From: Xylocopa sonorina
Taxonomy: Eukaryota > Arthropoda > Insecta > Hymenoptera > Apidae
Reading direction: 5' to 3'
DNA length: 64,000 nucleotides
Assembly (NCBI RefSeq): GCF_050948175.1
Contig: NC_135206.1
Span: 1,689,170-1,753,169, forward strand
Shown: piece by piece, positions 1 through 11,749 of the stretch
How the letters are laid out: the number at the start of each line of letters is the position of its first letter
Numbering within the stretch: position 1 is the first letter of the stretch
Program-made: the position numbers and the translations under genes
Notes under the pieces: generated by a model
Told to the model about the DNA's origin: nothing
Database searches by the model: none
The model's input: only the letters and a program-made list of their open reading frames with translations

Positions 1-834
1 ATAAATGTATTTTATTTTCCAAATTGCTAGAACTGCATACAATGTTTCATAGAAGATCGTCTTCTGAAGTAGGTATTAGAAGACATAGAAGGCTTTAAGT
101 ATCTCACTATAGGACCAACTTATATGTTAAACATACAAGGTGTTCTATAAACTGACTTATAGCATTGCTTTCTTGACTTGTAGATTATGTATCTCATTAT
201 CAGTTTCAAATGTTTATGTTTGTTGATATAAAAAAATTTCCTTGTTTTTTGTTTTTCTTTTTGTTGAACTTTCTTGTTTTTTTCATTAATGTCTGTTTTT
301 TAAATCTCTAATGGGTAGATTGAGAATATATGTAATATAATAAGTAATTAATGTTAATAATAAAAGAAGTAAATTGCAATTTTTTTTATATACTTTTAAC
401 TGAAATTCTAGCAGTATATGTCGAAAATATAAATTTTAATATCACTTATAGTGCTGCTAATCGCCTACTGGAGAAATTCGAATATGACTCAAAGTTCTTA
501 CTAACTATACGTATTATTAACACGTTGAACGCTACGCTAATTTTATATTGATTGCCCGTGCCGCTAACACGAATTTTTTATTATGCGATTTCTATGTTTT
601 ACACTGCATTCATTTCTTTGCGCCACTGTAATAAAGATGATAGTTTCGAGAAATTTATAAGTATTGACATTTGTTCCAATTAGGTATTTCTATTAATATT
701 GGCGCGAGCGTCAAGTTGAGTGCCGATCAAGTTTTCACGTTTTTCAAACTGTAGCAGACAAATTCAGTTTTTTCGCGTGCTCTAGTTAATTTGATAACTT
801 ACGAATGTTATTGATGCGAAGAAACTGAATTTTG
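1..834. other. AT-rich stretch without recognisable gene
   Basis: Short open frames only; none shows a domain, splice-supported extension or repeat relationship that I can recognise. Confidence 0.5.
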
Positions 835-835
835 T

Positions 836-1021
836 AACTAACAGACGCACTGTTGTCTATCGCGTAACTGAAATTGGAGTCCCTCGATTCCAACGTTTAT
901 TTTTCTTTGAACTGTGATCGTAAGTCTCCTATCTGCAGTGTCACGTAACAGAGATTACAGTTCGTTGCTTTCAGCTATTGTTTTTCTTAGACTGTGATCT
1001 TTTTTTACCGCCTGCGATGTG
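836..1021. mobile_element. Partial TTAA MITE, inverted relative of the 11.4 kb copy
   Basis: This segment matches, in reverse complement and with many substitutions, the small TTAA-flanked element at 11441-11745. Shared blocks include CCCTCGATT followed by CAACG, and GATTACAGT following CACGTAAC or a close variant. The right end reads GCGATGTG then TTAA at 1022-1025, the mirror of the other copy's TTAA-CACATTGC end. The left end is eroded, so the boundary is approximate. No coding capacity. Confidence 0.5.
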
Positions 1022-1810
1022 TTAAACGACAATAGTGTGTGCTACGTTTGGTTTTTTGTAAAAAAACTTATTAAGAGAAATTTATATATACATTGTGCAG
1101 TCATTTATGATATATAATTGTTTCAGATTTCCAAGTTCCCACTTCATAGATAAGAGATGTAGAAATTTGAATAAATTGATAACTAATTATAATCTGAAAT
1201 CTTTCAGGACTTTGGTACGAGAATTGCTAGGCCATGCAAGTGTTGTAATGACTGCAGACAGACTACCTGGTGCGGAATAAGTAGTTACAGCGTTTTACCA
1301 TGGAACAGAAAATTTTAATGACGTACAAACTGGAGGAATTATTCATACGTTACGTGAACACGATCAGGAATTTTCTCACGTATCGATGCGTCACGAGCGA
1401 GGTCAGTAATTTCCAGGTGTGGGATTTTCGGGGACCCATTCATTCAATTTCCGTTTTCCAAGCAGATACCAAGTAAGTACATTCATTGTTATATTTCAAT
1501 TGTTCACGATACATATGATGAAAGTGCAGCGTTTACAAGTTTGTAATTTGAGTTGGCCTCGAATTCGAGAATCGAGAACCCTCCTATAACACGGTAGTTA
1601 GGTTCCTATAGAATGCCGTGGTGTATGATATCCAGTGTTGGTACAAAAGGGGAGTTCCAATAACTTATTAAAAACAAATAGTTTTTTTTAATCCTACATA
1701 AACAACTTAATTTTTTTTTAATATAAACGTATGTATAGCACAAAGCAAAAAAAAAACAAAAAATATTATTTTAATCTAACGCAATCCTAATTTAATGAAA
1801 TTCTTCGTTG

Positions 1811-2140
1811 TCACTGCTCAGTATAATCTCTCAATCGAGAACGTTTTCTCGGTGGAATATCACCCTCACTTTCGGAACATTTTTCTTTATTTAAAGTTTT
1901 TGTACCTTCTACCCTTTTAAAAAAAAGAAGTAATTGTACTCTGCTTGCTGGTTCTTACTAGGTAATTGTAAATTTCTCGGTATGGAACTAGACAGTTTTG
2001 CAGCTCCCTTTCGAATTTTCGACTTTCAGTGGAAGGGTCTGTATTCAAGAAAAATGACTCAAGATTTTCAGCTAAGTTTAGTAAGCCTTCTTGTAATTGT
2101 TTTAATGTTAAATTATTAACCGCACAATCTTTAGGATTGC
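1811..2140 (-). pseudogene. pogo/Tigger-type transposase, C-terminal fragment
   Basis: Reading the - strand from about 2138 to the stop at 1811-1813 gives an open stretch of about 109 codons. It is leucine-rich and helical at first (LKQLQEGLLNLAENLESFF), then has KQSTITSFFKRVE and ends in a basic/acidic tail with PPRKRSR. The KQxTIxxFF motif followed by a charged tail is how many pogo/Tigger (CENP-B-like) transposases end. The catalytic DDE part is not visible upstream, where the frame is broken, so this is a remnant. A jerky/CENP-B-derived host gene is the main alternative, but no intact upstream coding sequence supports that. Confidence 0.5.
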
Positions 2141-2144
2141 AAGC

Positions 2145-3335
2145 CTCGCGTTATGAGATGCTGTGTTATACGAGGGCAACCTGTACTTGTGTAATGGCGC
2201 CTGAATATTTAAAGTTGATGCAATGGTATGGCTTTGTTAATTTTTTACAGTAATTTTAACAATGCATCTCAACACTTTTAATTTCATTTAAAATTTTGTT
2301 TACGACCAGAAATTTATTTTGGACGTTGTTTAGAAATTTGTGATATAAATTGTTGGTATATTTTATTCATTAGTAATCGGTTTTTGTCTCCAATGCTTTT
2401 ACCGGAAGCCTAGCTTATTAATCGTTTTTTTGTCGACGCTTACCCAACTGATAGTCTATTAATCAGCTTTTAGTCTCGACACTGGTGCGTTTATTTTGCA
2501 AGTGGTACAAGTTCATTTATGTTAAAAGTGAGATATTTAAAAGTATTGGTAACTAATAAAATGGTAATAGAATGTTGTTATTTTTCTAAGGGTATATAAT
2601 TTATCCACTTATTTAGCATTTGTTGGTGTATTGAGGTTTGAGGCTGATGAGTAATTCTCCTCCTCAGTAAGAAATTAATATATATCGTAGAAAAAGAAAC
2701 CAAAACTTTCTTATCCTCTTTCTCGCTACGCTTATTCTCGAAACAAAATGTTTTACATCGCCTTCTCGCAATCTTATATTTACCGCTTTCATCTCTCCTG
2801 TACAAAGATAGATGGCGCATGGATCAAGATTGTACCATTTGCACGTATTTCAACAGCATTATTAAAATTGTATCAAAAGTAATACGTTTTTGATGGCCAT
2901 AATCCTCACAGATCTGATTTTTTTTCAAAAGCAAGAATATTTTTTTTAATCATTAGATGATTTGGGACATAATTTTTTAATATACAAGGAGTCATTGTTT
3001 ATTTCAGGTTTTTTTGAGTTTTCTTTTTCAACATGTACATTAAATTGTACACATTATCCAAAGTGCTGCATATAAAAAGAGAATAATTTACTTGGAAAGA
3101 TTTGCGCTAGCAGCGAAACAATGCATTATATTTTACAACAATCGATAACGAAATTTAACAAACTAAAAAAGAAGTAAGTAGCAGATACGATACACAAATT
3201 TTTGTTTGTGTTTCTTATAACAGTTATAAAATTCACTATTTTCAATCCCAATCCCTATAAAATTTTGAGAAGCAGTTTCTACTTTTTACAAAACACAATT
3301 GAACTCGACATTTACCACAAATATGGCATATACAT
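2145..3335. other. No recognisable gene
   Basis: An 80-codon - strand frame at 2578-2820 is basic and low in complexity and matches no family I know. The rest is AT-rich. Confidence 0.4.
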
Positions 3336-3339
3336 AATA

Positions 3340-3690
3340 TCTAAGGTACATCCATTGGTATGAATGTCTATTTTTAATTGTCGAATGTTACCTACAAATT
3401 GAGATTGAAGAAGTCACTTAATAATATTTGCTTTTGAACTGAAATGAATATATTTTCCTGGTGGAACTACCGACATAACTCAACTATCGCGTGGCACATT
3501 GAGATGCGTTCTAACGTCTTTTGGCAAATCAGAAAAACATGAATGGGATCGCAACAGAGAGAATATATTATTTCCTTGTTTATGCGTTATATTGTTATCC
3601 ACAAAACAAGATACTGAACGCTCACAAAAATATTGCACTGAGGTATTATTGGAATCAGAAGAAGAAGTAGTTATTCTAATTATTTACCAC
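3340..3690 (-). pseudogene. Repeated transposase-like coding family, copy 1 (possibly CACTA-like)
   Basis: The - strand encodes, with stops, the segment that recurs at 5.0-5.4, 9.9-10.2 and 10.4-10.8 kb. It begins with a serine-rich ITTSSSDSNNTS stretch, then DLPKDVRTHLNVPRDS, a VVPPGKYIHF block, and NIRQLKIDIHTNGCTLD. The order (xxDxRTxLxxPR, GEYxHF, a short helix, IxLxIxxDGxxLxKS) resembles a large-transposase family common in insect genomes that I associate with CACTA/EnSpm-like elements. That assignment is inference; the repetition is observed. Confidence 0.4.
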
Positions 3691-3884
3691 AAAAAATGTG
3701 ATAACGTTTTCACTTATATTCCAGCAATCTGCATTTGGTGGCTTTTTTATTGTCACCCATCTAGGGCATGTTTTCTGCGCGATCGTTTTAAATTTCTTCG
3801 AAAGGCCGTTTCTCTGTTGCTCGAAATAATTTTATATTTGGTGATAATGGAAATATTGAAGACGGCCTATCGCGTTTAGTTTTC

Positions 3885-4340
3885 TACGTAGTTTTACCCA
3901 ACGATATTATGCTCTCGGAAACCCACTCTTTGCATCGCTTTCTCGTTTCCCTTGCGTATCCTTCGTACGAAGTTGGAAAACGTTTCCGTTTACTCATTAT
4001 TACTTCTCTAGTGGGACTCCCAGCATTTATCAGCAGATAATCAGTAATTTTTTCTCTATATTGTAAAACTAGGAAACGTTTAGTTTCCCATTTTTTATGA
4101 ACGTACCATGCATTTACCAGACATGTTCCGCATAACAGTTCAATAAAAATTTTTGTATATCATTTTACTGTTTGGCGTAAACAATTGTAATATAAAGACA
4201 TTTGGTCGGATAGATGTACTCCCTTTTCAGCGTCATTGTAAGAAAAAACGATGTCTGGTTTTAATTTATCATTTTTGCCACGGATAATAACGCACTCGTG
4301 ATTTGATGAAGTGACGCACGCAGAATAACCGGTTTCCTAA
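3885..4340 (-). pseudogene. piggyBac-like transposase remnant
   Basis: On the - strand the translation runs KPDIVFSYNDAEKGVHLSDQ, then MSLYYNCLRQTVK, a stop, and IELLCGTCLVNAWYVHKKWE. This is the third-aspartate region of piggyBac transposases (normally KPxxVxxYNxxKGGVDxxDQ followed by WxxKxFFxLLxxxxxNA). The Asp of HLSDQ is retained, but the VD of the family's GVDxxDQ is replaced (GVHLSDQ). The N-terminal two thirds are absent and the C-terminal Cys-rich domain is not intact, so it is a dead fragment. It is wedged between copies of the 3.3/5.0 kb repeated coding family. Confidence 0.6.
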
Positions 4341-4379
4341 AAAACCAAATTACCGTTTATATTTATTATGATAAAGGGA

Positions 4380-5480
4380 GAAGTGAAAAAAGAACTCACT
4401 CGTTCTCCTATCTGTTGCTGTCTTGTTTCTTGGTTTATTCCTTGGTGGGGTGGGCTGTACGTTTCAGCGTTGTTTCCGTGGCGACGGATGTCTTTCGAAT
4501 CTTCTGAGTCCCTTCAATTGTGGCGCGTTCCTTTAAACTTATCATTCTATTGGATATTATATATGAATATCTCTACTTGATAACTTTGAATAACGTGAAT
4601 ACTTGCCATCTACTACTCAAGCAGATAACACCTAGGCATACGAAATGTATATATTCGAAAAACACTTCGCTGGTCTTCGCGATGGTCCTCGTCAACACAT
4701 TTAACATATACCTCCCACTTCTTAGCAGATGGTTTATATCACTGGAAACATATCGACCTTTTTCACGTACACCACTTACTTTGCTCTTTGACCATGGTCG
4801 AGGAACTTACGTTCCCGATGACTTAAAACGAAGGCTCGAGCTAGTGTATCAGCTATAAAACATTTAAATGATATTGAAAATGTGTAGTGCCCTGATGATT
4901 GATCCTCCCATCGGTTATGATTTCTTTGATATCGGAAATTAATTTTTCAAAGAAACTAACAAGACTGTGAGGCGTTTGACTATTTCTGTAATTGCCAATA
5001 ATTATTAAGTTTGTATTTGGAATATTGACATTTCTGCGAATTTTTGAATAGGCCGAAGATGGATATCGTTAGATTTATCTAACGTACATCCATCGTTATG
5101 AATGTCTAATTTTAATTGTCTAATGTTACCTGCGTATTGATATTGAAGAAGTCTCTCAATTATTTCTGCTTTTGAGTCGAAGTGAATATACTCTCTTGGT
5201 GGACAACGGGGAGAATACATTATTTTCTTGTTTTGTGCATTATATTTAAATGATTGCCCAGAGGTAGTATTGGAATCAGACGAAGAAACAGTTATTCCAA
5301 GCATATTCTTATTTCTTGCATTTTCTTTCTGTTCTTGTTCTTTCGTTCTTGTCTTTTCTGTTTTCATCTCAACTATTTCTTGCAAATTCTAGAGTTTTCA
5401 AATATATTCTGTTTTTACAATGCATTGACAGCCTTTAGTTTAGTCATTTAACTATGGAACCAGTGGAGTCAGGTATACTT
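4380..5480 (-). pseudogene. Repeated transposase-like coding family, copy 2 (best-preserved reading frame)
   Basis: The frame 5385-5005 on the - strand encodes 126 residues: a lysine/glutamate-rich start, TVSSSDSNTTS, then REYIHFDSKAEIIERLL, GNIRQLKLDIHNDGCTLDKS and IHLRPIQKFAEMSIFQIQT. It aligns almost residue for residue with the frame at 10622-10413, although the DNA has drifted, so the ancestral sequence was coding. Past the stop the frame continues in both copies as NLIIIGxYRxSQxPHSLVSL. The similarity to the IDGxxLxKSSxxxxxPI and IGIYHGxxKP pattern of a CACTA-like transposase family is my inference. The 4.4-4.86 kb part has no clear frame. Its right end meets the GC-rich block at about 5481. 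Confidence 0.4.
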
Positions 5481-5481
5481 T

Positions 5482-6079
5482 GTGACGGGGTTCCCATCAT
5501 AATCTGTCAGAAGTAGTAATTTGTGACGGGTTTTCCCGTTACAATCCGCAAGGAAAGGGGCTATATAGAACCAATAATAAAGAGGTATACAGAAGTTTAA
5601 TCTGGGGTACAGAATATCGGGGTACAAAATATCCGCGTGGTATGATTGTCGACGAATTCGCCAACGCCAAATACAGAACAAAGAATTTCCTATCCAGCGA
5701 GTATTTCGTAACTGCGAGGCGGAGACTTTTTGGGCGCCAGCTACTCAGGGAGTAGCAAAAACTATTAGACCACGCAATCCGGGGAAACCCGGTGCAAGAT
5801 AATCCTCGAAATTTCGAAATACTCCCTCGCTCGACTACTTCTAGCCGAGTGCGCAATATAGGGTCGCGGGATACTGAACTCACGGCTTCTTCCTAGATTG
5901 CCTCGACGCGGTATTACAAAAGGGTATACGACACGCCGCGAATGACCGGGGATCACCACTCGTTATACAATACAAATTACAATACGCGATATCACAAATG
6001 CGGCAGGGAACAAATGGGACGCTTTAGCGTATAAGGATTCACGTTCTCGTTTCCAACCATTATGGATCTCGTTCAGTCC

Positions 6080-6132
<53 letters not shown>

Positions 6133-6780
6133 AATCGCTCCGTATAATCGCTTGCTCGGTTGCTCGCTAAGTAGTCGCTAAGTCGTTGAGAAGAATAAGA
6201 GGCTGTCTTCATGCTGGCTAGCTCATTATAGAGGTTTGCTGGGGGTCTTCAGATCCCCTTAGATCCTCCTTAGGGCTCCTTGGTGGGGTAGGGCTATACG
6301 CTTCGGGATTGTTCGGGGCATCGATCAGTGGATTTCGGTGATCTTCCCTGATCGCCCCTTCTGGTGTGTCCAGCGGGGGTCCTCTGGATCATTCAAACTG
6401 CGGCGCGTATCGCGCTCCGCGCTTTCCACGGCTCACCTGCAGGTCCGCTGTACATCTTGAATTTCTCTCTTAATGTGTTCAGGGGAGGGGTGGAGGTTCT
6501 TCTCACACCCAAAAACCATCCTATGCGTCTCCATGGACGATGGCAGCGGTCATATCTTCGCAGGGCCTTGGATCATATCCCTTGGATTTAAGGGTCTCCT
6601 CCTTTTACTCATTTTCCGACTCCTCCACCGTCGAGCCTGTCACGCTACCTTGGCGCACAGCCCTTCCGCGAACCCGCGGTTTGCTTATCCGATGAAGGGA
6701 CGTCTTCTGGGTCGTTTCTGCTATTAACTCGCCAGTCTAACCCGCAAGATAGAGAGAGAAAAGAAAGGGGGTGGGGAACG
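5482..6780. mobile_element. GC-rich LTR/leader-like segment of a Ty3/gypsy-type element
   Basis: The segment starts abruptly with TGTGACGGGG inside the repeat family to its left. At 5532-5553 it carries TGTGACGGG-TTTT-CCCGTTACA, an inverted pair also found at 8440-8460 and 16890-16912 next to the retroelement integrase genes. A TATATAG box at about 5571 and AATAAA-like sequence follow. The part at 6480-6770 is homologous to 16370-16610, which abuts the second gypsy copy. Base composition is clearly richer in G+C than the neighbourhood. It is probably LTR plus untranslated leader of the 7.4-9.6 kb element, but the exact boundaries cannot be fixed. Confidence 0.4.
6078..6130. repeat. (TC)n microsatellite
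   Basis: Uninterrupted TC dinucleotide run inside the GC-rich retroelement block. Confidence 0.95.
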
Positions 6781-6784
6781 GGGA

Positions 6785-7415
6785 AAGGTTCTGCCATCGC
6801 GTATTTCAGGCTTCTCGCAAATACAGGTATCGCGATGGTCCGCCTCGCGCTTCTCGCATGGGCGGTGATCAGCGAGCTAAGCTAACCGAAGCAGGGGGGG
6901 GGTGTGAAAGCGAGTCTTGTGACGTGGTGACGTCACAACTCCCCTCCACTTGCTGATGGTTATCTCTTGGATAACCTGAGCACACACACACAACCATACG
7001 TATCCCGCTCATTCACTCTCACTTATGTGCTAGAGCGTCTTGGTTGTGATTTTGGATCCGAGAAGGGGCACGGGAAATGATGATGGACTGAAAAAAACTA
7101 GGGAGGGGGTAGATAGGCTATACCGCTCTGTGACTGCTCAGTTACTCAGTTTTCCGCTCTTCTCCCCAGTTCTCCCACCCGCTGCAATTACTCTACGTGG
7201 TATTCGGAGGAGAATTGGAGTAGGAATTATCCAGGATGACTACAATAGAAAACTAACTTTCTCTTTCCTTTTCTGAACTTAGTATAATTTTATTTTATTT
7301 TTTCTTGGGTGTACATGTTGGCTCCTATGCCTGGAGGGGGGGGGGGGGGGGGGAGAGAAAAAAAGAAAAGAAAATGAAAGAAGAGAGGAAAAAAAAAGAA
7401 AAGAGGGTGAGGGGG
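6785..7415. other. GC-rich non-coding stretch with a poly-G run
   Basis: Purine-rich sequence with a poly-G tract near 7336-7352 and A/G-rich sequence after it. No coherent gene; probably part of the retroelement block downstream of gag. Confidence 0.35.
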
Positions 7416-7419
7416 AATT

Positions 7420-8137
7420 TTATCGAGGTCGTGGGCGGTCTTCGATCTTGTTGGGGCACCTCCGGGCTATGTGCCCGGCACCGCCACACGCCCAGCACCG
7501 GGACTGAGGGAACGTGCTGAGAGCGGGGGGAAGGAGGTCTTGTGGACGAGTAACTTGAAGGGACATTAGGGACAGGATGTTTGGGCGGTAAGGGTTCTTG
7601 AGGACAGGTTACCTGGAGGGACATAAGGGATGGGATGTTTGGGCGTTTGGGGGGTAAGGGCTCGGGTTGGGGGTTATGAGATATGGATTAGGGGGAGGAG
7701 GAAGAGGAGGAGGAGGAGGAGGAAGAGGGGGTGGTGGAGGAGGAGGGACGGTTTATCGGGGTACGGATTGTCTTATGCGGGGATCTTGGGAGAGCTTGCG
7801 GTGTGGGTTGCTCAGCAGGTCCTGGGGCTGGGGAGGGTAACTTGGGTCTTTTCAGAGTCCTGACCTGGCGGGATCGGGACATCCTTCGCACTGGAGGGTG
7901 CGGCGCGTTCTCTCCAGGTGTACCGTGGGATTGGCCTCTCCCGATCCGGTATTCCTCCCTTTCCGCGACCTGGAGGACGGCCGCGAGGTCTGCATAGAAT
8001 CGCCTGGCCTGTTCCGTCTCCCAGTTCAGTCTTATCTTTGGAGGGTCGGTATCTCCGTACCCTATTAGGGCGTACCGAGCTTCCGCCGCCTCGGCCGTCT
8101 CGACCCGTTTGGACGAGGAATTTCGAGGTTTCAGCAT
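7420..8137 (-). pseudogene. Gag-like protein of a Ty3/gypsy-type element, frameshifted
   Basis: From ATG 8137-8135 on the - strand an open frame encodes MLKPRNSSSKRVETAEAAEA, a helical segment with LNWETEQARRFYADLAAVLQ, and a proline/serine-rich linker ending in a serine run encoded by (GGA)n on the + strand. In a different frame at about 7500-7420 there is a classical zinc knuckle, CWACGGAGHIARRC (C-x2-C-x4-H-x4-C), followed by a basic tail and stop. A gag-like helical region plus a C-terminal CCHC knuckle supports a retroelement nucleocapsid. At least one frameshift in the low-complexity linker separates the two halves. It follows an LTR-like segment (8150-8456), as expected of gag, but no pol follows it. 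Confidence 0.5.
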
Positions 8138-8149
8138 TCTGTAATGGCG

Positions 8150-8456
8150 GATAAAGATAGAAAAGACGGGGGGGGGGGGGGATAAAAGGAAAGAAAATTG
8201 GAATCGAAAGGAGTACTTACGCAGAGTGCCGTATTTGCAGAGCACTTAACACTCACAGTTTCGCAAACTGTACATACCGGCGACCTACCTCGACCTGCCT
8301 TCCCCAACATCTCCATTGACCCTCTTCAATTCCATGAACTTTGATGAACCTTGTCTATGATGTTCCTATTTCTTCTTGATGTATGATAGAGGTATAAGCC
8401 ATATTCTGCAACAGATTTTACCAATGTGTTGTATACCATGTGACGGGATACCCATT
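8150..8456 (-). repeat. LTR-like segment with a splice-like leader, copy 1
   Basis: On the - strand the segment begins TGTAATGGG-TAT-CCCGTCACA, the terminal inverted-pair motif of this family. It has a short open frame from an ATG near 8316 (MEMLGKAGRGRSPVCTVCET), then a consensus splice donor GTAAGT at about 8222. A pyrimidine tract with a poly-C run and an acceptor ATTACAG stand just before the gag ATG. The same layout recurs at 16610-16912 without the gag. It sits between an integrase remnant and a gag, the order expected when two tandem elements share one LTR or after ectopic recombination. Confidence 0.4.
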
Positions 8457-8687
8457 ACAATCAGCAAAAAGGGGGTTAATTATGCAGATGCTACTATACT
8501 TGTGGGACTCATTTTATGAATCAATCTGGAGGGTGTGGTAGTATTAGATTCGTTGATCCCTGGTGGATTAAGGGGTGGATGTTAGGATAACAGGTTTTTG
8601 ATATGGACTTTGGGTTGCATTCTCTTTCCTGGGATTCGAATTCGATATACGACAGTAGATAACTTCGCGGTTATTCTATAAGGGTCT

Positions 8688-9600
8688 TTAAAACGGGGTG
8701 CCAACTTTGCCGCGAATCTCTGCGCAGCGGACGATAAAACTATTTCGTCTGCGCACTAAATCTCCAATCTCGTATTCCCGGTGCACGCGACCTCGATTAT
8801 AATAACCCGCCTGTTGGCTAGCCGCTTTCGATAGGTTCTTTCTTACCCAATCATGGATCAAGGGTAGTCGTTTCATTCGATCATTCCACACCGCAGGGTC
8901 AGTTCGATTCTCGTATGAGGACACCGGCAATTCTTTCAAAATACTTTTTGCGGGTCTCTGGTGTCTACCGAAGTTAAGAAAGGCAGAGGTCATTTGGGTG
9001 GACGATTGTACCGCTGTGTTGAGTGCGAAACAAAGTTCAGAAAGATGAACATCCCAATTTCGATGATCGTCTCCCACGAAGGAGATAATCATCGTCTTTA
9101 ACGTTCTGTTCACGCGCTCGACGGGGTTTGCCTGGGCATGGTATGGGGCACCTTGGTCTGTCTAATCCCGTATTGGCTCAGATATCGGGTCAAAGACTTA
9201 TTCACGAACTCAGTTCCGTTGTTGGTTAATAAATACCTGATAAAGGCCTGAGTTCCAGGTATTTCCTGAATAAATTCTGAAACACTACCACGTATCTATG
9301 TCGATTCTTACTCAGCGGAAACGGCCTCATAACATCTGCAGCAACTACCGTCCGCGGTCCTTAGGTTGTTCTTTCGCGCATTAACCCAGCAGGGGCACTT
9401 TGAGCGACATTACTAAGTTGACAAATTCTACAACCGCGAACGAATTTAACAACGCCCTGAAAGACTCCTGGCCACGAGAAGTCCTGTATCGACCGTTGAT
9501 ACGTTTTCTCCACTCCTAAGTCGCAAGTTTGGGGACAGTCATGGGCTTCGTGGAAGGCTCTAGGGCAGAACTTTAAGGGTAATACTTGTAGGGTCGAGTA
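8688..9600 (-). pseudogene. Ty3/gypsy integrase remnant, copy 1
   Basis: The frame 9113-8688 (- strand) starts NRTLKTMIISFVGDDHRNWD and continues LNTAVQSSTQMTSAFLNFGR, matching the region after the catalytic Glu of gypsy-type integrases. It then has a GDLVRRRN motif of the C-terminal domain. Upstream (9114-9600) a degraded catalytic core can be followed in several frames: an NNGTEF (third position of D-D-E) and an integrase-like ending, with stops and shifts. An 8-kb-class element is implied but only this end survives. It matches the 17.0-17.8 kb copy closely at DNA level. Confidence 0.65.
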
Positions 9601-9900
9601 GGAGATAAATCACGTTTCTACTACACAAGTCCACTTTATTTTATTCTGGATACAATTTGCGTGGAGACGAGCGTCCTCGTGGATCACACATACCGACCGA
9701 AGGACCGTATCAGAAAACGTGTACGCGATGGGAAGGCGAAAGCACGTGTTAGGCTTGCGACACTCCGAGAGGAAGTGTGTATCGCTCCCAGCAACGTGTA
9801 GTTGCCAAACGGCCGCAGGAACCTTCCAGAAAGTTCTCTCCCCGGAAAAAACTGGCAACGCCGCTGTGCGAACATCGCGCGCAACGCGCTCGCCACGTAT
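9600..9900. other. GC-rich insert of unknown origin
   Basis: About 300 bases with higher G+C than either flank, ending exactly where the repeated coding family resumes (TATCTAACGTACATCC). Short frames on both strands look like shadows. I cannot assign it. Confidence 0.3.
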
Positions 9901-10990
9901 CTAACGTACATCCACTGGTATGAATGTCTACTTTTAATTGTCTAATGTCACCTACAGATTGAGATTGAAGAAATCACTTGATAATATCTGCTTTTGAGCC
10001 GAAGTGAATATATTCTCCTGGTGGAACCACCGACACAACTCAACTATCGCGTGGCACATTGAGATGCGTTCTAACGTCTTTTGGCAAATCAGAAAAACAT
10101 GAATGAGAACGCAACGGAGAGAATATATTATTTCCTTGCTTATGCGTTGTATTGGTATCCACAAAACAAGATGGTGAACGCAAAGAACCATACTTTGAGT
10201 ATGGTCGTGGAAACTTATGTCCCCGATGATATAAAATGACGGCTCCAACTGGTGTATCAGCTATAAAACATCTTAATGGTATTGAAAATGTGTAGTGCCC
10301 TGATGATTGATCCTCCCATTGGTTATGATTTCTTTGATGTCGGAAATTAATCTTTCAAACAAACTAACAAGACTGTGAGGCTTTTGACTACCTCTATAAA
10401 TGCCAATAATTATTAAGTTTGTATTTGGAATATTGACATTTCTGCGAATTTTTGAATAAGTCGAAGGTGGATACCGTTAGATTTATCTAACGTACATCCA
10501 TGGTTATGAATGTCTAATTTTAATCGTCTAATGTTACGTACGTGTTGAGATTTAAGAAGTCGCTTAATGATTTCTGCTTTTGAGTCGCAGTGAATATATA
10601 CTCCTGGTGGAACCACCGACACAACTCAACTATCGCGTGGCACATTGAAAATTGTTCTAACGTCTATTGGCAAATCAGAAAAACATGAATAGGAATGCAA
10701 CAGGGAGAATATATTATTTCCTTGTTTATGCGTTATATTGTTATCTACAAAACAAGATGCTGAACGCTCACGAAATGATTACCCTAAGGTATTATTAGAA
10801 TCAGAAGAAGAAACAGTTATTCCAAGCATATTCCTATTTTTTGCATTTTCTTTTCGTTCTTGTTCAATATTAGTCTTTCCTTTTTTCATCTCAACTGTTC
10901 CTTGCAAATTATACAGTTTTCAAATATATTCTGTTGTTACAATGCATTGACAACCTTTAGTTTAGTCCATAGTTTAACTATGGAACCAGT
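9900..10990 (-). pseudogene. Repeated transposase-like coding family, copies 3 and 4 in tandem
   Basis: Two head-to-tail copies on the - strand. Copy 3 (about 10190-9905) repeats the SHSCFSDLPKDVRTHLN-type stretch in a shifted frame and then VVPPGEYIHFGSKADIIK, a stop, and GDIRQLKVDIHTSGCTLD. Copy 4 (about 10830-10210) has the open frame 10622-10413 with GVYIHCDSKAEIIKRLLKSQ and KLDIHNHGCTLDKS. It continues past the stop as NLIIIGIYRGSQKPHSLVSL then FERLISDIKEIITNG. Comparison with the 5.0 kb copy shows mostly conservative changes. The right flank, with the sequence GTGGAGTCAGGTA, also matches the 5.46 kb copy. Confidence 0.45.
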
Positions 10991-11440
10991 GGAGTCAGGT
11001 ACACTTTTATTTGAACTCGTTCACCGCGACTACCAGGTATATAAACATATATGCTCTTAATACGTGTAGCATTTTTAGTAGCTCAAATTTTTTGTTTCGT
11101 AAAACACTTTCCGTCAGTCGAAAATGAGCATTTTTCTAACTTTTGGTCAACTTTGAGACAAAATAATCCTTGCGACTATAGTTGATTTTGGAAAGCGACG
11201 TATAAATCATGTCAGAAATATCAACAAAAGGTCAATATATGAATGAGATTTTCTAGAGAGATGTAGGCGTAAGACTCGAATTACTGCGTCACGAACTAAA
11301 TCTCGAATTTAGAACGAAAGGTCGTGCCACCTGTCCATGTGAAATATAACCAGCAAAGATCACATAAAGCCTTTATTGTGTATAGTTAGTACGCTGTTGC
11401 TAGTTGATTCTCTAGTTAATTAGTTTATTCATTAAATTAA

Positions 11441-11745
11441 CACATTGCAGTCTGGGGGTCTGAGGGACAGTAATCACAGCTCGCAAATATCAAGTTTTGG
11501 CAACGGGGACTGTAACCTTAGTTACGTGATATTTATATGTAGTAGATGCTGTGATGGTCGCAATTCCATAAAAGCGAATATTGAAAGCAGAGGACTGTAA
11601 TTTTATTATGTGGTATTACAGGCACCGTTGAAAATCGAGGAACTGTAATCTTAGCTACGGGATAGACAATAGTGGAGTACTGTTATAGTTCCCTCGCATC
11701 GCTTCACGTACAAAAACACGGAAAATTACATCCCCATGCAGTGTG
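11441..11745. mobile_element. TTAA-flanked MITE (305 bp)
   Basis: Flanked by TTAA at 11437-11440 and 11746-11749. The ends are CACATTGCAG on the left and CATGCAGTGTG on the right, an imperfect terminal inverted repeat. No coding capacity. A diverged inverted relative is at 836-1021. TTAA duplication is diagnostic for piggyBac or Kolobok mobilisation; which one cannot be told from this element alone. Confidence 0.65.
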
Positions 11746-11749
11746 TTAA

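Noticed and set aside
1095..1280. ELLGHASVVMTADRL, similar to the LGHASxxxT box of tyrosine recombinases
   Set aside because: The rest of the frame has no recombinase motif and is only 61 residues; likely chance.
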